Positions 26,128 through 34,574 of a stretch of 64,000 nt of DNA are shown one piece after another (within the stretch, counting starts at the first letter, position 1; every line of letters starts with the position of its first letter). The notes under the pieces were generated by a model. It was not told the origin of the DNA and did not search any database. It worked only from the letters and a program-made list of their open reading frames with translations. The DNA is taken from positions 62,001 through 126,000 of the forward strand of contig NZ_AUGU01000017.1 in the NCBI RefSeq assembly GCF_000422825.1, given 5' to 3'. Source of the DNA: Nocardioides insulae DSM 17944. GTDB lineage: Bacteria > Actinomycetota > Actinomycetes > Propionibacteriales > Nocardioidaceae. A program made the translations under genes and the position numbers.

Positions 26128-26712
26128 CTATTTCTCCGGGGCGGACGCCGGCCCGACCGGATCTGCGTCGTACGCCGGATGCACGCTGCCCACCCGGCGT
26201 ACCGTTGCGAGGTGGCCGCCCAGGTAGGCGGCCCCGGCCATCGCTCCGGCTCCCGCCATGCCCAGGACGACGCCAGCGCCGTGCCGGCCCCGCGCTCGGG
26301 CGAGCCAGGACGCGGCGAAACCGCCGACGGCGGCGGCGTTGGTCACCGCGTGCACCAGACCCACCCGCTTCTCGCGGGGGCCCGCCTCCACCCACTCGGC
26401 CCAGCCGCTCCACGCCGTGGGGCCGAACGCCACCAGCCCGACCCCGATCAGCCGCTGTGCGGCGCGCGCGGAGTCCCGGCCGCCGATCAGGTCGAGGACC
26501 AGCGCAGAGGTCCAGGTGCCGAGGACGACGTCGGTGAGGGCCGGGTGGAGCGCGTGCCCGAGCCACTCCCCGCGCAGCACCTTTCCCTTGGTACCCGTGC
26601 CGAACGCCTTGCGGATGTGCGGTTCCAGAGTCTCGATCGGGCCGTCTAGCGTCTCCGCCTCCTCCAAGCGCGCCGCCCACCGGGCCGGGCCGGGCAAACT
26701 GGTCGGGGTCAT
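26128..26712 (-). CDS. DUF2231-type membrane protein
   Basis: 194 residues. After an amphipathic start, GEWLGHALHPALTDVVLGTWTSALVLDLIGG is the DUF2231 signature (His-His-Pro facing the first membrane helix), followed by three more hydrophobic segments, about residues 83-100, 118-138 and 143-165, and a short polar tail. The family is widespread and uncharacterised; related domains sit next to heme or Rieske proteins. Nothing in the neighbouring genes fixes a role. Confidence 0.83.
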   Translation of the reverse strand: MTPTSLPGPARWAARLEEAETLDGPIETLEPHIRKAFGTGTKGKVLRGEWLGHALHPALTDVVLGTWTSALVLDLIGGRDSARAAQRLIGVGLVAFGPTAWSGWAEWVEAGPREKRVGLVHAVTNAAAVGGFAASWLARARGRHGAGVVLGMAGAGAMAGAAYLGGHLATVRRVGSVHPAYDADPVGPASAPEK

Positions 26713-26845
26713 GGGCTCTCCCTCGGGTGCCTACGGTCGAGGACGCTCCCCACCGTCACCACCCCACGCTGCCGCCTCCAGCGGAACGGGTCAACGGCAT
26801 GGCTCGCCCGACCGCGCGGGACCGCGTCGACGGGACCCCCTCGGA

Positions 26846-27022
26846 TCAGTCGGGGGTCTGGGTGCTCTCGCGTCGGGTGCCCTCGGGGTCCTCGACCCGC
26901 TCGTCGGACTCCTCCAGGATCGCCTCCGCCTGCGCCTCGGGATCCTCGCTGCCGATCCGGTTCTCCTCGGGCAGCAGCTCGGCCCGGCTGGCGATGCGGT
27001 CTTCGTCGGGTGTGTGGCTCAC
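26846..27022 (-). CDS. 58-residue acidic hypothetical protein
   Basis: Starts at a GTG at 27022. The sequence is strongly acidic and polar with no membrane segment: SRAELLPEENRIGSEDPEAQ leads into AILEESDERVEDPEGT. Glu and Asp make up about a third of the residues, all in one frame, and the composition differs sharply from the Arg/Pro-rich readings in other frames, which supports real coding. A GAAGGG lies very close to the start codon. Similar short acidic proteins occur in many actinobacteria without known function. Confidence 0.6.
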   Translation of the reverse strand: MSHTPDEDRIASRAELLPEENRIGSEDPEAQAEAILEESDERVEDPEGTRRESTQTPD

Positions 27023-27147
27023 CCTTCGACACTAACCAGCGCCCCTGAGTCCAGGCATTCCCCCGGCGCGCCAACCGCGCCGATCAGGCGGCGGCCTCGC
27101 GGGCGGCCTCGCGCGGTCCGAGCAGCGGCACTCCCGAGGAGGAGCGC

Positions 27148-27798
27148 TCACTCCCCCGGCCGCACCAGGCCGCATTCGTAGGCGAGGACGACGGCCTGGA
27201 CGCGGTCGCGCAGGCCCAGCTTGCCGAGCATCCGGGCCACGTGCGTCTTGACCGTCTGGACACTGAGGTAGAGCTCGGCGGCGATCTCGGCGTTCGACCT
27301 CCCCCGGGCGACCAGGATGAGCACCTCGGCCTCGCGCTCGGTGAGCAGGTCGTACCCCGGTGGCGGCGGCCGGTGTCCGGTGCGGGTGAACTCGGCGATC
27401 AGCCGACGGGTGATCGAGGGGGCCAGCAGCTCCTCGCCCCGGGCCACCGCGCGCACGCCGGCCACCAGCTGCCGGCTGGGGAGGTCCTTGAGCAGGAAGC
27501 CGCTGGCCCCGGCGACCAGCGCGTCGTAGACCAGCTCGGACCGGTCGAAGGTGGTGAGGATGACGACGCGGGTGCCGGGCACCGCCCCGACGATGCGGCC
27601 GGTGGCCTCGATCCCGCCCAGCTCGGGCATCTTCAGATCCATCAGCACCACGTCCGGCCGCAGCCGGCGCGCCTGCTCGACCGCGGCCACGCCGCTCTCG
27701 GCCTCGCCGACGGTCTCCAGGTCGGGTTCGGAGTCGACGATGAGGCGCACGCCGCTGCGGACCAGTTCCTGGTCGTCGGCGATCAGGACGCTCGTCAT
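27148..27798 (-). CDS. NarL/LuxR-type response regulator
   Basis: 216 residues. The receiver domain has the acidic pair at Asp8-Asp9, the phosphoacceptor Asp54 in VLMDLKMPE, and TTF and a conserved Lys (LLKDLPS) at the switch positions. After a linker, LTEREAEVLILVARGRSNAEIAAELYLSVQTVKTHVARMLGKL (about 148-200) is a LuxR-type helix-turn-helix. The gene overlaps the sensor kinase gene upstream by 4 bp, so the two are translated together and should work as a pair. Target genes are not evident. Confidence 0.95.
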   Translation of the reverse strand: MTSVLIADDQELVRSGVRLIVDSEPDLETVGEAESGVAAVEQARRLRPDVVLMDLKMPELGGIEATGRIVGAVPGTRVVILTTFDRSELVYDALVAGASGFLLKDLPSRQLVAGVRAVARGEELLAPSITRRLIAEFTRTGHRPPPPGYDLLTEREAEVLILVARGRSNAEIAAELYLSVQTVKTHVARMLGKLGLRDRVQAVVLAYECGLVRPGE

Positions 27799-29588
27799 CG
27801 GGGCAGCCCCGCCGTACGCCGATCCACCACCGCTTCCAGGGGCACCTCTGCCCGGACCCGGAACCCGCCTGCGGCCGTCGTACCCCAGGACAGGGTGCCT
27901 CCGCCGGCCCGCAGTTCGGCGGCCAGACCGACCAGACCGGTACCGGTGCCCTCGGTGCCGGGTCCGCTGTGTTCCCCGTGATCGCCCACCTCGAGCCGGA
28001 TGGTGTCCCCCACCTGCTCGAGCACGACCCGGGCCGGCGCGCCCGGGGCGTGCCGGGCGACGTTCACCAGTGCCTCGCGGAGGACCCGGAGCACCAGGCG
28101 CGCGCCGGGGCGGCCCAGCGTCAGCTCGCCGTTCGCCCGGACCTCGGCCGCCACGCCGATCTCCTCGGCCAGGGCAGAGATCGTGTCACGGTCCAGTACG
28201 CCGGCGCTGCCCTCCAGTTCCGCCAGGCCGGTGCGCAGCTCGGTGAGCCCGGAGCGCGCGGTGGCCGCGATCCTCCCGAGTGCCTGGTCGACCACGGCGG
28301 GGTCGGGCACCCGCTGACCGGCCCCCGCCTGCACGCACACCACGGTCATCGCGTGGGCGACCGAGTCGTGCAACGCGCTCGCCATCGACTGCCGCTGGCG
28401 AGCGACGGCCCAGCGCAGGTCGGCCCCGCGGCCACGCTCCAAGGCGGCCACGGTCCCGGCGATCCGCTGCCCCCGCCCCCGCCAGCTGGCCACGACCCGA
28501 CCCAGCGCGACGGCGGCGGTGGCGAAGGCGACCACCGGAAGGACGTCCGCCCAGCCCGGATCGCCTCCCGCGAGGAACGCCAGCAGGGCGGTCCACGGAA
28601 CCAGCAGCCCCACCAGCCACCACCGGCCGCGGCACCACGCCCCCACCGCGTAGGAGGCGAGCAGCATCAGCGCTACCGGGGTGACCAGGTCCGTGAGCGG
28701 GGCGAGCCACAGGCTCATCGCCGTACCGAGCACCCCGACGCCCGCGGTGGCCAGCAGCGGGTGCGGGCGGCGCCAGGCCAACGGCGCCGCCACCAGGAAG
28801 GACATCGCGACGGCCCACCCCGGTTCGGCGTCCGGCGGGACCAGGAGCGTCTCCACGGCGAGGCCGGCACCGCAGGCGACCGCGATCGCCAGGTCGAGCG
28901 CGCCGACCGTCGGCCGCGGTGACGGTATCTCCTCCGCAGGATCGGCGGACTCGTCGGCGGGCAGCGGCGAGGTCCGCAGCGTGCCCAGCACCTCCCTGAG
29001 CTGGTCCAGGGCCCCGCGCGCGACGCCCTCGACCTCCGCCAGCGCCGCCACGGCGTCCTCGGGGGACCCGCTGCGTCGGGCCCCCTCGGCCCGCAGAGCG
29101 ATCGCCCCGACCCGCTGCGAGATCCCTCGGTGCACCTCTTGCTCCACCCGGGTCTGCTCGGCGAGCCGGGCGGCCTCGACCTCGACCAGCCGCTGGTCGC
29201 GCAGCGCGGCGACCAGGCGGGTGAGCTCGCGCACCTGTCGCGCACGAGCGCTCACCAGCGCTCCCGCCACCGCGGGCCCGCCCGCCACGAACAGGAAGAA
29301 CGCGGCATCGTCGAGCCAGTGGTACTCGTCGCCGGCCAGCTGGTTGGCGAGGGTCAGCAGCACCACCATCCCGGCCACGGCCAGCACGGCCGTGCGCGTC
29401 GAGGTGCACGCTCCCACGGCGCACCCGGAGACGGCGGCGCCCAGGACCATCGGGCCGGCGACATACCAGCCTGGTCCTGCCGCGGCGTCCAGGAGCGGCA
29501 GCAGGCACAGCAGCGCCGCCAGGCTCAGCACCATGACCGGGCGGCGCAGGACCCCGCCCGCGCGCTGAACGCCCACGGTGGTGCTCAC
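27795..29588 (-). CDS. Sensor histidine kinase with two membrane/dimerisation modules
   Basis: 597 residues. A first membrane block (about 15-110) is followed by a coiled helix and a HisKA_3-like stretch, VEQEVHRGISQRVGAIALRA (148-167), with a candidate His153 and the downstream ALDQLREVLGTLR, but no ATPase domain. A second membrane block (about 230-365) leads to the standard module, SALHDSVAHAMTVVCVQ (404-420) with His407, and a HATPase domain with a truncated N-box near ALVNVARHA and Gly-rich ATP loops GLVGLAAEL. It pairs with the overlapping regulator at 27148-27798. The duplicated layout is unusual among DesK/NarX-type kinases. Confidence 0.9.
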   Translation of the reverse strand: MSTTVGVQRAGGVLRRPVMVLSLAALLCLLPLLDAAAGPGWYVAGPMVLGAAVSGCAVGACTSTRTAVLAVAGMVVLLTLANQLAGDEYHWLDDAAFFLFVAGGPAVAGALVSARARQVRELTRLVAALRDQRLVEVEAARLAEQTRVEQEVHRGISQRVGAIALRAEGARRSGSPEDAVAALAEVEGVARGALDQLREVLGTLRTSPLPADESADPAEEIPSPRPTVGALDLAIAVACGAGLAVETLLVPPDAEPGWAVAMSFLVAAPLAWRRPHPLLATAGVGVLGTAMSLWLAPLTDLVTPVALMLLASYAVGAWCRGRWWLVGLLVPWTALLAFLAGGDPGWADVLPVVAFATAAVALGRVVASWRGRGQRIAGTVAALERGRGADLRWAVARQRQSMASALHDSVAHAMTVVCVQAGAGQRVPDPAVVDQALGRIAATARSGLTELRTGLAELEGSAGVLDRDTISALAEEIGVAAEVRANGELTLGRPGARLVLRVLREALVNVARHAPGAPARVVLEQVGDTIRLEVGDHGEHSGPGTEGTGTGLVGLAAELRAGGGTLSWGTTAAGGFRVRAEVPLEAVVDRRTAGLPR

Positions 29589-29707
29589 CTGGTCAGGCTA
29601 GGTCTGCCAGGCTCGCCGGCGCGTCACTCTTCGGAGGTATCCGATCGAGGCCGGGTTCACTCCCCGGAGGGACGACGCCGAGCCCACCGGAGCCGGAGCG
29701 TGGTCAC

Positions 29708-30139
29708 ATGAACACCACCACCACGTCATCCCGTATCGCCCTGACCGCCGCCACCCTGAGCGTGGCCTTCTGGGCCGCCAAGTCCGTCGCGATCGGCACT
29801 GCCGGCGGACTGGGCATCAGCCCCTGGGAGAATCCTCTCTACTTCGCTGGACTCCTGTGCCACGTCACCGCCGTGGTCAGCCTCGGCCTGGCCCTGTCCA
29901 CGGGGCGTCACCCGGCGCAGCGAGCCCTGCTCGTCGTGGCCCTCATCGGTGGGGCGCTCGCCATCACGGTGCTCGTCGGCACGATCGCCGCCTCGCTGGA
30001 GCCGGCCGCTCCCTCCTGGATGTGGACCGAACTGAACCTGTGGGTGATCGGCCTGCTCACCCTCGCCGCGGCCTGGCTCGTCGTACGCCGACAGAGCCTC
30101 CGGGCCTCCGCGGACCACTCACTCATCCCCGCCAGCTGA
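29708..30139 (+). CDS. Four-helix membrane protein of unknown function
   Basis: 143 residues from an ATG at 29708, preceded by GGAGCG. Hydrophobic stretches lie near residues 10-30, 45-62, 72-93 and 107-124, with a short basic-polar tail. The loop LGISPWENPLYFAG is distinctive. It was not recognised as a named family. It diverges from the sensor kinase gene (119 bp apart) and is convergent with the EamA gene. Confidence 0.7.
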   Translation: MNTTTTSSRIALTAATLSVAFWAAKSVAIGTAGGLGISPWENPLYFAGLLCHVTAVVSLGLALSTGRHPAQRALLVVALIGGALAITVLVGTIAASLEPAAPSWMWTELNLWVIGLLTLAAAWLVVRRQSLRASADHSLIPAS

Positions 30140-30225
30140 ATCGGCGATCGGTGAGGATGCCTCCGTGTCCGAGAGCGCCGTGGGACGCCGGTGACCGTTC
30201 GGGTTGCGGGATCCGAGTCCCCGGC

Positions 30226-31188
30226 TCATCGCTGCTCGTGCGTCGGACCCGAGGAGTGTCCTGCCGCGACCGGCGACGGGGCGGAGCGCTGCCGCGAGCG
30301 AGCGGTACGGAGCGCGCAGATCCGTGACCGGATGCGCGATCCCTGCGCGATGACGGTCACCCCTCCGATGACGATCACGCCGCCGACGATCTCGCTGACC
30401 AGCGGTGCCTCCCCGAGCCAGACCCAGGCGATGAGCACCGTCACGGGGGGAACGAGATAGAGCAGGGACGTGGAGGTGGCGATGGGTAATCGGCCGACCG
30501 CGACGGCCCAGAGGACGAATCCGAGAGCGGAGGGTAGGAGACCGAGGTAGACGGCGCAGATCCATGCGTCCAGAGGTGCGGTGTTGAGCTGGTGCCAGCC
30601 GAAGGGGACGAGCGGCGCGGTGAGCAGCGTGCCGACGACCATGCAGTAGGTGGCGATCTCCAGCCCGCTGTACGTGACCGTCAACGGGCGCTGGAGCGGA
30701 TGGTAGATGCCCTGCACCACCATCGCGGCGACGACGATCAGCACCGTCATGGAGGCCGCGACCGTTGCCCGGGCGAGGCAGACAGCGGTGACGCCGGACA
30801 GGGCGAGGACGCTGCCGAGGATGGTGAATCTCGAGATCGGCTCTCGGAACAGCATCCGCGCAACAGCCACGGAGACGAGAGGTGCCGCTGCCACGATGAT
30901 GCTCGCGGTGCCGGACGGCACGAACAGCTCGCTCGCGTTGAGCAGGAGCTGGTAGGCGAACATGCCGAAGAAGCCGGCGACGGCGATCCAGGGCAGATCG
31001 CGGCGGTGCGGCACGCGCACGCCCAGCTTGGCGCCCACGGCGAGCAGCACGACGGTCGCGACCAGCAGGCGGACGAACGACAGCCCGATGACGCCCAGAG
31101 TCGGAGCGGCGACCTGGATGGCGGGAAACGCGCTCGCCCACAGGACCACGACACCGACGCCGGCCAGGACTCCCCGATCCACCTTCAC
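30226..31188 (-). CDS. EamA/DMT-family transporter
   Basis: 320 residues from a GTG at 31188. Ten hydrophobic segments form two EamA repeats; the first begins LAGVGVVVLWASAFPAIQ and ends with the inner-repeat signature GVTAVCLA, the second includes VLWAVAVGRLPIATSTSLLYLVPPVTVLIAWVWLGEAP, the usual carrier motif. The C-terminus adds a basic Arg-rich tail of about 40 residues. It is divergent from a LysR regulator with 81 bp between, a common arrangement for efflux of a metabolite sensed by the regulator. Confidence 0.9.
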   Translation of the reverse strand: MKVDRGVLAGVGVVVLWASAFPAIQVAAPTLGVIGLSFVRLLVATVVLLAVGAKLGVRVPHRRDLPWIAVAGFFGMFAYQLLLNASELFVPSGTASIIVAAAPLVSVAVARMLFREPISRFTILGSVLALSGVTAVCLARATVAASMTVLIVVAAMVVQGIYHPLQRPLTVTYSGLEIATYCMVVGTLLTAPLVPFGWHQLNTAPLDAWICAVYLGLLPSALGFVLWAVAVGRLPIATSTSLLYLVPPVTVLIAWVWLGEAPLVSEIVGGVIVIGGVTVIAQGSRIRSRICALRTARSRQRSAPSPVAAGHSSGPTHEQR

Positions 31189-31269
31189 GAGTTCTACTCT
31201 CAGCACTGACTGACGTAAGCACAAGTGAATAGTTGTTATCCATCACGTCATCCTGGTTTACTCGAACCT

Positions 31270-32202
31270 GTGTTGGATGTACGCAAGCTGCAGATGCTGG
31301 CCGGGCTCGAGCGGCTCGGCAGCGTCGCTGCCGTTGCCGCGGAGCTGCATCTGACCGCGCCGGGTGTGTCGATGCAGCTCGGCGCGCTCGAACGTGAGCT
31401 CGGCATCGTCCTCACCGAGCGGCGAGGTCGGCGACTCGCGCTGACCCCCGCGGGCACTGCGCTCGCGGCCCACGCACGTGACCTGATGGACCGGCTGTCG
31501 CTCGTCGACATGGAGGTCGACGCATTACGACGCGGAGCGATCGGCACCTACCGCCTGGCCGCGTTCCCCTCGGCTGCGCGCACCTTCGTCGCCGACCTCT
31601 GGCGGGGCCTGATCCGCGATGATGCCGGCATCGGAATCGGCCTGCAGACGCTGGAGCCGGACGCCGCGTTGGCCGCTGTCCTCAGCGGTGGCGCAGACCT
31701 GGCGATCGTCCACTCGTACTCCAACGTGGCGCGCGAGTTGCCGGAATCCATGGTGAGCGAGCACCTGGTCACCGAACCGGTGTGGGTCGCGATCAGCGAG
31801 GATGATCCTCTCGTCGGTGACCGCATCAGTCTGGCAGACCTCGCCGACCGCGACTGGATCACGCCGACCCGCGACCTCACCTGCTTCGAGATGGTCGACC
31901 GCGCCTGCGGACTGGCAGGCTTCCGGCCCAGAGTCGTGGCCGAATCCGCCGACTTCGACGTGCAACTCCAGCTCGTCGATGCCGGTGTTGGCGTGTGTCT
32001 CGTCCCAGAGCTGACCGTTGCCGCGGTTCCCGCGGGTGTCCGCCTGGTCTCACCCACCACTGAGCTTCGACGTCATCTCGCCCTCGCGTACCGGGAGCCT
32101 CGCCGTGCAGACGTCGGACTGCGCCGCATCATCGATGACCTTCAGGCGATCGCTCTCACCCGCAGTGGGTCTCGACCCCGAAGCACGATCGACGCCGGCT
32201 GA
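31270..32202 (+). CDS. LysR-type transcriptional regulator
   Basis: 310 residues from a GTG at 31270; the upstream in-frame sequence lacks the family pattern. The winged helix-turn-helix is clear: LQMLAGLERLGSVAAVAAELHLTAPGVSMQLGALERELGIVL, then RRLALTPAGTALAAHA. The rest is a periplasmic-binding-like effector domain. No good ribosome site is present, so a leaderless message is possible. The regulator most likely acts on the divergent EamA gene from the AT-richer 31189-31269 interval; no T-N11-A operator could be assigned with confidence. Confidence 0.9.
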   Translation: MLDVRKLQMLAGLERLGSVAAVAAELHLTAPGVSMQLGALERELGIVLTERRGRRLALTPAGTALAAHARDLMDRLSLVDMEVDALRRGAIGTYRLAAFPSAARTFVADLWRGLIRDDAGIGIGLQTLEPDAALAAVLSGGADLAIVHSYSNVARELPESMVSEHLVTEPVWVAISEDDPLVGDRISLADLADRDWITPTRDLTCFEMVDRACGLAGFRPRVVAESADFDVQLQLVDAGVGVCLVPELTVAAVPAGVRLVSPTTELRRHLALAYREPRRADVGLRRIIDDLQAIALTRSGSRPRSTIDAG

Positions 32203-32423
32203 CAGCGGCATCCGTCGAGGCACCAACCCGGACGGCGAAGGCCGGGTCGAACGGCGCGGTGTCCGGCTCGAGTCGGTACCCCTCGAACGTCGAGGGTCGT
32301 CGAGCAGCCATCGATGAGCGGGCGCCGTCCTACCGGAGGAGTAGTCCCACGGGAGTGCCGCGGCGCTGCGATGACACCCTCAGTCGGATGCCCGGGCGGT
32401 GCCCCGAGCGGCAGCCTCGTCCC

Positions 32424-34574
32424 ATGACCAACGCACTCGTCCGACGGATCACCGCACGACCGCGCACGACCCTGGTGGGCGCCCTGCTCTTCCTTCTCGT
32501 CGCCGGGTTCGTCGGGGGCGGTGTGGCCGCGTCCCTGACCGACGACGGCTTCGTGCTGGAGGACTCGCCGTCCGCGCAGGCCGAGGAACGGCTCGCCGAG
32601 GCCACCGGGCTCGCCCCGGACGCGGGGATCGTGCTCCTCGTCGACACCAGCACCGACACCAGCACCGACACCCCGGCGGGAGCGGCCGAGATCTCCGCGG
32701 TCGAGGCCGAACTCGCCGCCATCCACGGGATCGCGCGGACGGCGTCCCCGGTCTCGGCCCCGGGCAGCGGACTGGCGGCGCCCGACGGGGACAGCGCGAT
32801 CGTCGCGGGCACCCTGACCGCCGAGGCGGACGACGGCGCGGTGACCGAGGACGTGCTGGCCGCCTTCGAGGACGAACCGGATGTCTCCGTCGGCGGGCCA
32901 CTGGTCGCCAACGAGCAGATCGGCGCACAGGTCGGGGAGGACCTCGCCCGCGCCGAACTCATCGCGATGCCGATCCTGGTGCTGCTGTGCCTGCTCTTCT
33001 TCGGCCTGCGCGGCGCGCTGCTACCGCTCGCGGTGGGCGCCTCGACCGTGCTGGGCACCTTCCTGGTGATCGCCGGGATCAATCAGGCGTACCCGATGAG
33101 CGTGTTCGCGCTCAACCTGATCATGGGACTCGGGCTGGGCCTGGCGATCGACTACACCCTGTTCGTACTCACCCGTTTCCGCGACGAACTGGACGCCGGC
33201 GCCGACCCGGGCGGCGCGATCGCGGTGACGATGCGGACCGCCGGCCGGACCGTGCTGTTCTCGGCCGCGACGGTGTCGGCCGCGATGATCACCCTGACCC
33301 TGTTCCCCCAGGGCTTCGTGAAGTCGATGGGGATCGCCGGCGCGGTCGTGTCGCTGGTCGCGGCCCTGTCGACGATGGTGCTCGGCCCCGCGCTGCTGGC
33401 CCTGTTCGGTCGGCGGCTGGCCCACCGCCGCCCACGGGCGACGTCCGATACCGGCGGCTGGTACCGCCTCGCCACGGCCGTGATGCGGCGGCCCGGTCTG
33501 GTGGCCGTGACCACGGCGCTGGTGATGATCGCCCTGGCCGCGCCCGCCCTCCGCGCGCACTGGACGCCGATCGACGGGTCGGTCATCCCTCCCTCGCAGA
33601 GTGCGCGCACCGTCTCCGACGCGCTGGAGGCCGACTACTCCGGCAGCGGCACCACCTCGGTGACCGTCGCGATCGAGGCCACCGGATCGGAGGCATCGGC
33701 CGACGTGGCGGCGTACGCCGAACAGGCGGGCACGCTGGCCGGCGCCCCGGCGACGGCCGAGCAGGTCGGGCCCCACACCTGGCTGCTGGAACTCCCCGTC
33801 GAGGGTGCGCCCGAGGACGACGCGGCCCAGCAGCTGGTCCAGGACCTCCGCGCCGTCGACAGCCAGGTGGACGCACGGGTGGGCGGTCCGGCGGCCGCCT
33901 TCATCGATCAGCAGGAGGCCCTGGCCCGGGCGATGCCGCTCGCGCTCGGCCTGCTGGTCGCCCTGACCATGCTGGTGCTCTGGCTGATGACCGGGTCGGT
34001 GATCCTCCCGATCAAGGCCGTGCTGATGAACGTCCTCACCGTCGGCAGCGCGCTCGGCCTGCTGACCCTGATCTATCAGGACGGCCGCCTGACCTCGCTG
34101 CTGGACTACACGCCCAACGGTGGCGTCGAGCCGACCGACTTCGTCGTCTCCGCGGCCGTCGTGTTCGCCCTCTCCACCGACTACGGCGTCTTCCTGCTCG
34201 GCCGGATCAAGGAGTTGCGCGACGCCGGCCTCGGTGAGCGGGAGGCGGTCGCGGTCGGCGTCCAGCGCACCGGTCACGTCGTCACCGCCGCGGCGATCCT
34301 GCTGGCGGTGGCGATCGGCGTCTTCAGCACCAGTTCGATCTCGTTCATCCAGCAGATCGGCGTGGCGGTCGCGTTCGGCGTACTGATCGACGCCTTCGTG
34401 GTGCGGACCTTCCTGGTGCCGTCCCTGATGGGGCTGCTGGGCCGGTGGAACTGGTGGGCACCGATGCCGCTGCGGCGGCTGCACGACCGGATCGGCCTCG
34501 CGGAGCCGGGCCCGGTGGACTACTCCCAGGAGACGATGACAGACACCGAGCCACGGCCTACGGTTCAGAGGTGA
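32424..34574 (+). CDS. MMPL family transporter
   Basis: 716 residues from an ATG at 32424. Two repeats each hold a membrane helix, a large extracytoplasmic loop and five helices. In the first, LIMGLGLGLAIDYTLFVLTRFRDEL carries the Asp-Tyr pair of proton-driven MMPL/RND pumps; in the second, ALSTDYGVFLLGRIKEL is its partner. The family exports lipids or lipid-like drugs from actinobacterial membranes. The loops contain a (DTST)-type repeat near residues 75-85. The stop overlaps the start of a sensor kinase by 4 bp, making a three-gene unit with its likely regulators. The start has no clear Shine-Dalgarno site. Confidence 0.92.
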   Translation: MTNALVRRITARPRTTLVGALLFLLVAGFVGGGVAASLTDDGFVLEDSPSAQAEERLAEATGLAPDAGIVLLVDTSTDTSTDTPAGAAEISAVEAELAAIHGIARTASPVSAPGSGLAAPDGDSAIVAGTLTAEADDGAVTEDVLAAFEDEPDVSVGGPLVANEQIGAQVGEDLARAELIAMPILVLLCLLFFGLRGALLPLAVGASTVLGTFLVIAGINQAYPMSVFALNLIMGLGLGLAIDYTLFVLTRFRDELDAGADPGGAIAVTMRTAGRTVLFSAATVSAAMITLTLFPQGFVKSMGIAGAVVSLVAALSTMVLGPALLALFGRRLAHRRPRATSDTGGWYRLATAVMRRPGLVAVTTALVMIALAAPALRAHWTPIDGSVIPPSQSARTVSDALEADYSGSGTTSVTVAIEATGSEASADVAAYAEQAGTLAGAPATAEQVGPHTWLLELPVEGAPEDDAAQQLVQDLRAVDSQVDARVGGPAAAFIDQQEALARAMPLALGLLVALTMLVLWLMTGSVILPIKAVLMNVLTVGSALGLLTLIYQDGRLTSLLDYTPNGGVEPTDFVVSAAVVFALSTDYGVFLLGRIKELRDAGLGEREAVAVGVQRTGHVVTAAAILLAVAIGVFSTSSISFIQQIGVAVAFGVLIDAFVVRTFLVPSLMGLLGRWNWWAPMPLRRLHDRIGLAEPGPVDYSQETMTDTEPRPTVQR

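Noticed and set aside
31189..31269. A possible LysR operator in the divergent gap
   Set aside because: Several partial GTGA/TCAC inverted matches exist but none gives a convincing T-N11-A site.
32280..32296. A 7-bp perfect hairpin (CCCTCGA/TCGAGGG) after the LysR gene
   Set aside because: Too short, with a 3-nt loop and 78 bp past the stop; not strong enough to call a terminator.
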